A model generated the notes under the pieces. The model did no database searches and had not been told where the DNA came from. It saw only the letters and a program-made list of their open reading frames with translations. The translations under genes were made by a program, and so were the position numbers. A stretch of 11,499 nucleotides of DNA, taken from assembly GCA_023443315.1 (NCBI GenBank), contig JAEZVA010000062.1, positions 1 to 11,499 of the forward strand, read 5' to 3'. This stretch comes from Bacillota bacterium (GTDB lineage Bacteria; Bacillota; Clostridia; Oscillospirales; Ruminococcaceae). Every line of letters begins with the position of its first letter. Within the stretch, counting starts at the first letter, position 1. This document shows, one piece after another, positions 1-5,371 of this stretch.

Positions 1-410
1 AGATGGTGCTTACTCCCACTTACCACGTATACGACATGTTTCAGGTGCATCAGGATGCCATGCTGCTTGACTTTGCAATGGTTTCCGATGACTACATCTG
101 TGACGGTGAAGAGCTGAAAAAGGTCAACGCATCGGTATCCAAAGACATCAATGGCAGGATCAATATCACACTTTGTAACATTGACCCCAACACGGATGCT
201 CAGGTGACCTGCTCCATTGCGGATTTTAACGTAAAAGAGATTTCTGGCAAGGTGCTTGCCAATGATAGAATGCAGGCTTATAATGATTTTGATAGCCCAG
301 AAACGGTAAAGCCAGAGGAATTTACGGCATTCACGGTTAACGAGAACGTTGTTTCCATAACACTGCCGTCGAAATCTGTGGTTTTGCTTACCATTAGCTC
401 AGCTTGCTAA
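1..410 (+). CDS. Alpha-L-arabinofuranosidase (GH51), C-terminal fragment, cut by window edge
   Basis: This is the last 135 or so residues of a GH51 alpha-L-arabinofuranosidase, which releases terminal arabinofuranose from arabinan and arabinoxylan oligosaccharides, usually in the cytoplasm. The visible part is the C-terminal beta-sandwich domain. It opens with MVLTPTYHVYDMFQVHQDA, close to the conserved segment after the GH51 barrel. Further family-like pieces are NITLCNIDPN, a stretch around FDSPETVKPEEF, and the closing beta strand ITLPSKSVVLLTI just before the TAA at 408-410. The catalytic glutamates lie upstream of the window and cannot be checked. The frame is open to base 1, so the first in-window ATG (base 3) is not the start. 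A strong hairpin 70 bases downstream ends the transcript, so this is the last gene of its unit. The family is recognised from memory of its C-terminal consensus. Confidence 0.85.
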   Translation, partial: MVLTPTYHVYDMFQVHQDAMLLDFAMVSDDYICDGEELKKVNASVSKDINGRINITLCNIDPNTDAQVTCSIADFNVKEISGKVLANDRMQAYNDFDSPETVKPEEFTAFTVNENVVSITLPSKSVVLLTISSAC

Positions 411-480
411 AACTTGCGACCTGTTTATTGACTATATGTTTACAGTGCGTTAAGTAAAACCGATAAGCAGTCCAAAAACT

Positions 481-522
481 AGGGCACAAGCCGAGTTGCT
501 CGGTTTGTGCCCTGATAATTTT
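481..522 (+). terminator. Rho-independent terminator after the GH51 gene
   Basis: Bases 481-495 pair with 499-513 in a 15-bp stem (one G-T wobble) with a 3-base loop. A short interrupted T-rich run (ATAATTTT, 515-522) follows. An A-rich stretch just upstream gives it some character on the opposite strand too, but no minus-strand gene ends here. It separates the arabinofuranosidase from the glycerate kinase gene. Confidence 0.85.
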
Positions 523-548
523 ACACGCTTATCATACAACCATTTAAA
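520..548 (+). promoter_or_regulatory. Possible promoter of the glycerate kinase gene
   Basis: Between the terminator and the gene, TTTACA (520-525) and TTTAAA (543-548) are spaced 17 bases apart. They match the sigma-A -35 and -10 boxes at five and four of six positions. Transcription would begin near 555, leaving a very short leader before the ribosome binding site at 564-570. The terminator directly upstream makes a separate promoter necessary, but the boxes are weak. Confidence 0.3.
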
Positions 549-575
549 TTGTCACAAATGAAATGGAGGACGAAT

Positions 576-1718
576 ATGAAGGTAGTAATCGCGATGGATT
601 CATTTAAAGGCACCTATTCTTCCCTTGAGGTAGCAGAATTTATCAGTAAGGGAATCTATAAGGTGTATCCCGATGCGGATATTAATACCATTGCGGTGGC
701 GGATGGAGGTGAAGGGACAACGAACGTGTTGGTGGATTCGTTGTGCGGCAGGATGGTGGAGCTGACGGTTCAAAATCCTGTGGGAAAACCGATTAAGGCC
801 GCCTACGGTATTCTTCCCGATTCAACCGCAGTCATCGAGATGTCGGCAGCATCTGGTCTTACACTGCTCTCGCCACAGGAACGCAACCCGCTTATCACCT
901 CTACCTATGGTGCCGGACAGATGATTATGGATGCCATCGAAAAGGGTTGCTCCAAAATCATTATCGGTCTTGGTGGCAGTGCGACCAACGACGGTGGTGT
1001 AGGCATGGCATCAGCCTTGGGTGTCCGATTTTTGGACAAAGCGGGCAACGACCTAGCCTCAGGGGGCGCGGCACTGAAACTGCTTGATCGCATTGATGTG
1101 AGCGGTCTTTCCCCAAAGGTGCGCAGCACGGAGTTCCTGGTTGCATGTGACGTCGAAAACCCACTTTGTGGGAGCAATGGAGCAAGCGCTGTCTTTGGTC
1201 CGCAAAAGGGCGCCGATAATGAAATGGTGCGTGAGCTGGATTGTTGCCTGCGACACTATGGGGATAAAATATTGCAGACGCTTTGCATACCTGTTGCCGA
1301 GGTCCTGGGAGCTGGGGCTGCCGGGGGCATGGGAGCCGGGTTGATTGCCTTTTGTAATGCCAAGCTCATCAAAGGAGTGGATCTCATCCTTGATTATCTT
1401 GGGTTTGACAGATGGGTACAGCAAGCGGATATAGTCATTACCGGCGAGGGGAGATTAGACTCGCAGACCATATACGGCAAAGTACCCGTTGGCGTTGCGA
1501 AGCGTGCGAAAAAATACGGCAAACCAGTCTATGCGATAGCCGGATTTTTGGGAGAAGGGGCGCAAGCGGTGTACGACCATGGGATTGATGCCGTGATTAG
1601 CGCCATCGTAGCACCGATGTCTCTCCGTGAAGCCATTCAAAAATCTCCACAGGCGATCGAAAACGCAGCGGAAAATCTAATGCGAATCATTCTGACCACC
1701 AGTAACACCAGAACGTAA
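576..1718 (+). CDS. Glycerate kinase (GlxK/GarK family)
   Basis: Glycerate kinase phosphorylates D-glycerate with ATP. In the GlxK/GarK family the product is usually 2-phosphoglycerate, which enters lower glycolysis. The 380-residue length is typical. The N-terminus MKVVIAMDSFKG (1-12) is the family hallmark. It is followed by VADGGEGTT (41-49), the glycine-rich GLGGSATNDGGVGMASALG (131-149), GAGAAGGMGAG (245-255) and VITGEGRLDSQT (287-298). The start at 576 is chosen because a TGGAGGA ribosome binding site (564-570) sits five bases before it and the family begins at this Met. An in-frame TTG at 549 would add nine unlikely residues. The gene is a single unit between two terminators. Its substrate could come from glyoxylate, glucarate/galactarate or serine breakdown, but no neighbour shows which. 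I cannot tell 2-kinase from 3-kinase activity by reading. Confidence 0.93.
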   Translation: MKVVIAMDSFKGTYSSLEVAEFISKGIYKVYPDADINTIAVADGGEGTTNVLVDSLCGRMVELTVQNPVGKPIKAAYGILPDSTAVIEMSAASGLTLLSPQERNPLITSTYGAGQMIMDAIEKGCSKIIIGLGGSATNDGGVGMASALGVRFLDKAGNDLASGGAALKLLDRIDVSGLSPKVRSTEFLVACDVENPLCGSNGASAVFGPQKGADNEMVRELDCCLRHYGDKILQTLCIPVAEVLGAGAAGGMGAGLIAFCNAKLIKGVDLILDYLGFDRWVQQADIVITGEGRLDSQTIYGKVPVGVAKRAKKYGKPVYAIAGFLGEGAQAVYDHGIDAVISAIVAPMSLREAIQKSPQAIENAAENLMRIILTTSNTRT

Positions 1719-1788
1719 ACAGAAAAATCACCCTGTAACTATCATAGCCGTATACAGAAAGCCAGTGTGCTTTACATGCACAATATTG

Positions 1789-1817
1789 AGAGTGTGGAGA
1801 CATCCGCACTCTTTTTT
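1789..1817 (+). terminator. Rho-independent terminator after glycerate kinase
   Basis: Bases 1789-1797 pair with 1804-1812 (9 bp, one G-T wobble) around a 6-base loop, and the run of six T residues 1812-1817 follows directly. It faces the end of the minus-strand sortase gene, but that side lacks a T run, so it should work mainly on the plus strand. Confidence 0.85.
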
Positions 1818-1890
1818 GGGGCTTGAATACAGGTGGTTATTCAGAGACTGAAATCTTAGGTTTTGAAACGACAGCTCCACAATTTTTACG

Positions 1891-2622
1891 CTAAGGTCTT
1901 TGCGGAGTAGGATTTACTCCTACTGAGATTTTGGATGGCGCTGTACCAGAGGGCAGGAGTTTTGCCATGACCACAAGCCTTTGATTGCCTGTATTCCCTG
2001 TGTCATACCGATAGGCACAGGTAGAGAGGGTAAGCAGGTTATCTTGCTTAGTGACGGGATTGCCGTCAAAAAGATGCTCATTTTTTAGCGCAACCGTTTG
2101 TGTAAACGCTTCAAAGCCTTGATCAGAGGGGGTGGGGTCAATATAATAGAAGTCCGTATCGGTGAAAAATACAGCAAACACCTCAAACACCAATTCCTCC
2201 TCACCAACGGTTAGAAAGTTATTAGGGTTTGCTTGTACAAATGCGAAATCCAAATACTTAAAAAGCTGGGTAAACCGCTTGCCATCTGGGTTCTCAGAAC
2301 TTTCAGAATGTCCGTAAATCACTGTATTCTGCTTTAGGCTGTTTCTGTCAATTAGCACGCTGTAATAGTCTGCAAAGTAGCATCCCCACATGTCGTACTT
2401 GCCATTTTCATTTTTTCTTAAATAGTCCTCGTTGTTAGCGGTCTGCATAACAGGATGATCAATATCTGTGCCAAGAATATGCAGCCAGGCTACGGTGTCT
2501 GGGTTGTCTTTCTTTGCCAAAGCAAGCGGTGATAGATCTTCTTGAATGGAAGAGACCCTTGAATTGTTTTGGCTAACGCTAGTGCTTTCCGCACCTCGCA
2601 GGCTTTCTGGAATTTCCACCAC
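1891..2622 (-). CDS. Class B sortase, catalytic domain without a membrane anchor
   Basis: Class B sortases are membrane-anchored cysteine transpeptidases that cut sorting signals of secreted proteins and attach them to the cell wall or to pilins. The catalytic triad is complete in the 243-residue product: His105 in VIYGHSES, Cys202 in LLTLSTCAY and Arg215 in NQRLVV. DNPDTVAWLHILGTDIDHPVMQ (39-60, split here as two family motifs) is the usual domain opening. The N-terminal signal or membrane helix is missing. The frame is closed by a TGA at 2661-2659, so only about 12 more residues could be added. The start is uncertain: GTG at 2622 has a GGGAGGAG 17 bases upstream, which is too far. The first 130 bases overlap the truncated sensor gene in another frame. 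No sorting-signal substrate is visible nearby. I judge the enzyme domain intact, but the gene is probably a 5'-deleted copy that cannot reach the cell surface. Confidence 0.85.
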   Translation of the reverse strand: MVEIPESLRGAESTSVSQNNSRVSSIQEDLSPLALAKKDNPDTVAWLHILGTDIDHPVMQTANNEDYLRKNENGKYDMWGCYFADYYSVLIDRNSLKQNTVIYGHSESSENPDGKRFTQLFKYLDFAFVQANPNNFLTVGEEELVFEVFAVFFTDTDFYYIDPTPSDQGFEAFTQTVALKNEHLFDGNPVTKQDNLLTLSTCAYRYDTGNTGNQRLVVMAKLLPSGTAPSKISVGVNPTPQRP

Positions 2623-3278
2623 GATTGTATCTTCAGATTCTCCTCCCGCAGTGCTGCCTCACGAAGGTTTTTACGCAGGGAGAGAAACATCGACAGATAA
2701 ACCAACAGCCCAAGCCCCACTAACAGCAGGAGCGGGACAACATTCGTCCTCATCGCTTGCTCCACATCGCCACCAGAAACGAAATACCATGCGAAGTTTG
2801 TGAAAAGCCCGACCGACACAAACAGGTAGACGCTCCAATGCTCCGTCGCCTGACGATAAAGGGGACGCAGTCGTTTGTGCAGCAGCAAAATAGCAGCAAC
2901 AAAGATGACCGCCCGCAATGCAGTAAGGGCGTAGTAGGGATATTGGAAGAAGCCGCAGAGATAATAACTCACAAGCACTGCAACAACATAGATGTTCATG
3001 GCCGTGAAACAGTTGAATAGCCATTGCATCAGCGTTTCTCGAAACAGTGGCTTTGTCACTGCGCCCACAAGGATGAAAAACACCATGTCCAGCACCGCCA
3101 GCGTGGTATAGTCGCCCTTTAAATAGAAAAAAGCATTAATTCCAAAGTCAATGACCACAATTGTGGAAAAGATTAGCCATAGTGTTCGCTTTTGACATTT
3201 TGGCTGTGCCAGCGTAAAAAGCAGTGTAACCAGCAAAGCGTTGGTGACAAGGGAACGCACAATATCATAAAGCTGCAT
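2490..3278 (-). CDS. Truncated AgrC-like sensor: membrane domain without kinase domain
   Basis: This is the input half of an Agr/LytTR-type sensor histidine kinase. Seven hydrophobic segments are seen at about residues 5-24, 33-53, 57-75, 86-111, 114-133, 148-167 and 179-200. A basic, helical stretch follows (SLRKNLREAALREENLKIQ, 200-218), typical of the linker into the kinase core. The family then continues with a His-Asp phosphorylation box and a GHKL ATPase domain to about 430 residues. Here the product ends at 262 with about 44 residues that show neither motif and read through the sortase region in another frame. The gene starts 4 bases after the response regulator stop, with GGGGAG about ten bases before the ATG, so the pair is co-transcribed and probably co-translated. 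The regulator therefore has lost its cognate kinase, at least in this copy. The assignment as sensor rests on topology, linker and neighbour, not on a catalytic motif. Confidence 0.75.
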   Translation of the reverse strand: MQLYDIVRSLVTNALLVTLLFTLAQPKCQKRTLWLIFSTIVVIDFGINAFFYLKGDYTTLAVLDMVFFILVGAVTKPLFRETLMQWLFNCFTAMNIYVVAVLVSYYLCGFFQYPYYALTALRAVIFVAAILLLHKRLRPLYRQATEHWSVYLFVSVGLFTNFAWYFVSGGDVEQAMRTNVVPLLLLVGLGLLVYLSMFLSLRKNLREAALREENLKIQSWWKFQKACEVRKALALAKTIQGSLPFKKIYHRLLWQRKTTQTP

Positions 3279-3282
3279 ATTA

Positions 3283-4011
3283 TCACATCTCCCCGAGCCG
3301 ATAGCTCATATAGGTATTGCGCACCGCCACAAACTGCTTGCCCGACACCGGAGCAAAAGCACCACCTTTGAGGGTAAAGCCCTCTTTGTTCAGTCGTTCC
3401 ACAAAGCTCATGTTAACCACAAAGGAAACATGGGGCTGAATAAACCGCTTATCCCGGAGCAACGGGGCGATATACTCTGAAAATCTGCCCTGAAGGGTAG
3501 TGGTTTCGACACGCTCGCCACACATTAGGGTATAAATCACAGCATGGCGTATGTATTCACAGCAGACAATATCATCAGCAGAAAGCGTTCGTACACCTGC
3601 CTTTGTCTTGACCGTTACAAAAATCTCCTCACCATAATTCACCTTCCCTGCAGCTAAATCCAGTGCGGAAAAGAGTGCCGACTTATCCACGGGTTTGAGC
3701 AGATAGTGCAGTGGATTGACTGCGTAGGCGTCCAGTGCAAAGCTCGGCTCGGTGGTGATGTAGATGATCTGCGCATCGGTGCTCATACAGCGAATTTCTC
3801 GCCCTAATTCTAACCCACTTACCATTGGCATGACCATGTCCAACAGAAAGATATGGAAAATCTCGTTCTCACAAGCCGTCAGGAGTTCATCAGGGTGGGA
3901 GAATCCTTGCACCTTGGCAGACAAACTGCGCAGGCATAGATATTCGTTTGTAAGCTGTGTAATGCGGTTCAGTTCTATGCCCATGTCGTCACAGATGGCG
4001 ATTTTAAGCAT
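3283..4011 (-). CDS. LytTR-family response regulator (AgrA/ComE-like)
   Basis: A cytoplasmic two-component response regulator of about 242 residues. The receiver domain (about 1-120) has the acidic pair Asp8-Asp9 (IAICDD), the phosphoacceptor Asp58 (FLLDMVMP), Thr86 and Lys106 (YLLKPVD). The C-terminal part (about 128-235) is a LytTR DNA-binding domain: an opening TVKTKAGVRTLSADDIVCCE stretch, the FIQPHVSFVVNM segment typical of LytTR proteins, and PVSGKQF near the end. LytTR proteins bind direct repeats upstream of target promoters. The ATG at 4011 is chosen because GAGGTG ends six bases before it and MLKIAICDD is the family start. The GTG at 4020 is part of that ribosome binding site. The next gene, 4 bases downstream, is its expected sensor but lacks the kinase domain. 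No AgrB or AgrD gene is present. Targets are unknown; the downstream sortase is an obvious candidate. Confidence 0.92.
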   Translation of the reverse strand: MLKIAICDDMGIELNRITQLTNEYLCLRSLSAKVQGFSHPDELLTACENEIFHIFLLDMVMPMVSGLELGREIRCMSTDAQIIYITTEPSFALDAYAVNPLHYLLKPVDKSALFSALDLAAGKVNYGEEIFVTVKTKAGVRTLSADDIVCCEYIRHAVIYTLMCGERVETTTLQGRFSEYIAPLLRDKRFIQPHVSFVVNMSFVERLNKEGFTLKGGAFAPVSGKQFVAVRNTYMSYRLGEM

Positions 4012-4051
4012 GGGCTTCACCTCAATTCGTCAAAATGTAGGTATTAATTCT

Positions 4052-4082
4052 ACTATACCTTGGCACATCTTGTCTATTGCAA
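4052..4082 (-). promoter_or_regulatory. Weak candidate promoter for the response regulator cluster
   Basis: On the minus strand TTGCAA (4082-4077) and TATAGT (4057-4052) resemble -35 and -10 boxes, with 19 bases between them, slightly longer than ideal. It lies downstream of a hairpin terminator and about 40 bases before the regulator start, which is where a promoter is needed. I saw no clear LytTR direct repeat. Confidence 0.3.
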
Positions 4083-4099
4083 TCTCTTTATGCCAAAGC

Positions 4100-4147
4100 A
4101 AAAAAGCAATCGCACCCAAGAATAACCTTAGCGTGCGATTGATTTTT
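4100..4147 (-). terminator. Hairpin terminator, T runs on both sides
   Basis: Bases 4107-4115 pair perfectly with 4133-4141 (9 bp). The 17-base interior can form a further AAG/CTT pairing. On the minus strand the stem is followed after one base by six T residues (4105-4100); on the plus strand by ATTTTT (4142-4147). The only minus-strand reading frame that ends here is the small one whose TAA is at 4130-4128, inside the hairpin. That suggests a short transcript ends here before the response regulator promoter. It could also be an attenuator for the regulator cluster. Confidence 0.7.
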
Positions 4148-4241
4148 CCGTATTCAGTTTGCCTTGACCCCCTGGTTCACAAGTTGTCTTTATGACTACT
4201 GGTAAAACCTCTAAAACCCAATCAATTTCTTTTAAAAGCAT
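4128..4241 (-). CDS. Possible small protein of 37 residues (or 49 from a TTG at 4277)
   Basis: Between two minus-strand terminators lies a short frame reading MLLKEIDWVLEVLPVVIKTT, then one Cys and a polar tail ending in EKSIAR. The frame stays open upstream to a TGA at 4280-4278, with a TTG at 4277 as the only other possible start. The front half is amphipathic or hydrophobic and the tail is charged. No good ribosome binding site precedes either start. Its position upstream of an Agr-like pair recalls an AgrD-type peptide gene, but the residues after the Cys (EPGGQG) are not hydrophobic as in known autoinducers, and no AgrB processing enzyme is seen. It could equally be the remnant of a longer gene. 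I do not recognise it. The rest of 4012-4408 holds only the terminators and the weak promoter. Confidence 0.22.
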   Translation of the reverse strand: MLLKEIDWVLEVLPVVIKTTCEPGGQGKLNTEKSIAR

Positions 4242-4320
4242 ATAGTGCTTATTTAATTGCGCATCAGCAGTAGACAATCATATTAGTAAAGAAATTGTAA
4301 GTAGCCGCGTAAATAATTAC

Positions 4321-4359
4321 AAAGGGGCTGTAGCAACGATTGATTGCTACAGCCCCTTT
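4321..4359 (-). terminator. Strong hairpin terminator after the 146-residue gene
   Basis: A perfect 16-bp inverted repeat (4321-4336 with 4344-4359) surrounds a 7-base loop. The stem core is GGGGCTGTAGCAA, and the A/T ends give TTT at the 3' edge on either strand. It lies 50 bases past the stop of the unrecognised gene and is very likely its terminator. No plus-strand gene ends nearby. Confidence 0.8.
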
Positions 4360-4408
4360 GCGTTTGTTCTATCTCTTTTCGGCCTTTACAGGATGACGAG
4401 CCACGCTG

Positions 4409-4849
4409 TTACGCCGTAATGTCCAGTAAGGAGCCCGCAGATGCGGAGCTCAAAAACTTGGAATAGCCGGAAATCGCGGAGGAGGCATCGGGGGAAAACA
4501 GCTCGTTTGCCTGCTCTTTTGCGATGCTAAGTTGTGTGCCGAGGAGCCCGTACAGCGGCGACATGCCGGTACTGCCCGAGAGCAGCCTGGTGGCACCGCC
4601 TGAAGAAACGGCGGTCTTGAGTGCATCATAATGGTCAAGCCCGCTTGCGGAAAAACCGTTCTTTACAAAGGTGTCGACATTTCGCAGGGTTGCAAAGTTT
4701 GTGGTTTTTGCACTCGCCACCACGCCAAGAGAGCCCGAAAGATTCTTTACGTTATAGTTCTTCCTTGCATAGGCGGCAGTATCAACCGAGCCGAGTGACG
4801 CATTGGTATAAGCATCGTAATACTGGGTTGCCAGTCTTAATACCGTCAT
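4409..4849 (-). CDS. Unrecognised 146-residue protein, rich in Ser, Ala and Leu
   Basis: I do not recognise this protein. The gene looks real: AAAGGAGGTG (4865-4856) lies six bases before the ATG at 4849, and a strong terminator follows the stop. The GTG at 4858 is part of the ribosome binding site. The product has no signal peptide, no membrane helix and neither Cys nor Trp. It starts MTVLRLATQYYDAYTNASLG and has many small residues (Ser, Ala, Gly, Thr) throughout, with clusters such as SGSLG, SGSTG and SSASAG. A likely helical stretch lies around LGTQLSIAKEQANELF near residues 103-118, and it ends SLLDITA. The low-complexity, Cys-free make-up and the strong translation start resemble abundant structural or secreted-without-leader proteins, but this is only an impression. 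It stands alone between the two-component cluster and the maltodextrin genes. No LPXTG- or NPQTN-like sorting signal is present. Confidence 0.7.
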   Translation of the reverse strand: MTVLRLATQYYDAYTNASLGSVDTAAYARKNYNVKNLSGSLGVVASAKTTNFATLRNVDTFVKNGFSASGLDHYDALKTAVSSGGATRLLSGSTGMSPLYGLLGTQLSIAKEQANELFSPDASSAISGYSKFLSSASAGSLLDITA

Positions 4850-4876
4850 GTTCGACACCTCCTTTTTATATAACTA

Positions 4877-4905
4877 AGCATATCCTATTTCGGCAAATAA
4901 AACAA
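4877..4905 (-). promoter_or_regulatory. Weak candidate promoter of the 146-residue gene
   Basis: On the minus strand TTGTTT (4905-4900) and TATGCT (4882-4877) lie 17 bases apart, about four bases outside consensus in total. Their position just upstream of the AAAGGAGGTG ribosome binding site is right for a promoter. The match is modest. Confidence 0.25.
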
Positions 4906-5170
4906 GAAGTTTAGTCCCCTTCACCCTTCTATCCTTAATAAAGCAACATATTTATGTCGTTTTAGAATAAACTATATTTCCAATTGCCGTTTGCTCAGTA
5001 TGTGTGAATGTACTATTTACGTGAATGACCGCATGGTGTATTATGAAAGTTAACAGCAAAACAAGCAGCATTTTGCATTATATGTTTGTGTTTTCCATAA
5101 TGGCACCATTTTAGATGGTAATGCTTACGATGCTGTCCGGTATCTGCGCGGCGGATGCGGCTTCAAAGGC
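4906..5170. other. Intergenic stretch with no supported gene
   Basis: This AT-rich stretch has no convincing gene. A very short frame (5000-5053, beginning MCECTIYV and ending at TAA 5051-5053) has no ribosome binding site. The same frame continues open after that stop into the permease remnant, so the stretch could be decayed coding sequence. No clear promoter or CcpA-type operator for the downstream malQ-glgP pair could be found here. Confidence 0.4.
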
Positions 5171-5371
5171 ATGGGCGCTATAATGGCGATGCTGGCAGTT
5201 ACCATTATTCCGATTATCATCCCTTACCTAATCCGTCAAAAGTACATTGTCAAGGGCGTGACCGCAGGTGCGGTAAAAGGGGCAACCCCCTTCGACCGGC
5301 ATATTGCCGCAGCATATAGCATGGGAGGGCTTTACTATTCGTTCCAGTGGCATTTTAATGCACATCTCTAG
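5171..5371 (+). pseudogene. Remnant of a carbohydrate ABC-transporter permease (C-terminus)
   Basis: About 37 codons (5171-5281) read like the last membrane helix and end of a MalG/YcjP-type sugar ABC permease: MGAIMAMLAVTIIPIIIPYL, then QKYIVKGVTAGAVKG. In the family the protein normally stops right after the GAVKG ending. Here the next codon is GCA and the frame runs on for 29 more residues, into the start of malQ in another frame, until TAG at 5369-5371. Upstream the frame is open to 5054, but the EAA loop and earlier helices expected of a permease are absent, and no start with a ribosome binding site exists. It is best read as a deletion relic of a maltodextrin importer gene that once stood before malQ. 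That the substrate was maltodextrin is inferred from the neighbours only. Confidence 0.6.
5323..5329 (+). promoter_or_regulatory. Ribosome binding site that points to an AUU start for malQ
   Basis: GGGAGGG at 5323-5329 is a strong Shine-Dalgarno sequence. Seven bases downstream is ATT (5337-5339), at the position where family members have their initiator Met (followed by RSSGIL). The in-frame TTG at 5304 has no such site, and the next ATG (5358) lies inside the conserved N-terminus. Confidence 0.6.

Noticed and set aside
905..1424. Several open frames on the minus strand inside the glycerate kinase gene
   Set aside because: They are antisense to a confidently identified gene and show no protein family features.
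1825..1844. Small inverted repeat TGAATA...TATTCA near the sortase 3' end
   Set aside because: It has only six base pairs and no T run on the minus strand, so it is not convincing as the sortase terminator; none was identified.
2490..2661. Programmed -1 frameshift making a sensor-sortase fusion protein
   Set aside because: No slippery heptamer is seen in the overlap. The seven-helix domain should leave its C-terminus in the cytoplasm, where a sortase domain would not work, and each part lacks an essential piece of its own family. A deletion explains it better.
5000..5053. Very short frame beginning MCECTIYV, slightly like the start of CooT-type small proteins
   Set aside because: It has only 17 codons and no ribosome binding site, and the resemblance is limited to the first few residues.
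5304..5336. TTG start at 5304 for malQ
   Set aside because: There is no ribosome binding site before it, and the 11 added residues are not part of the family; the strong site at 5323-5329 would lie inside the coding region.
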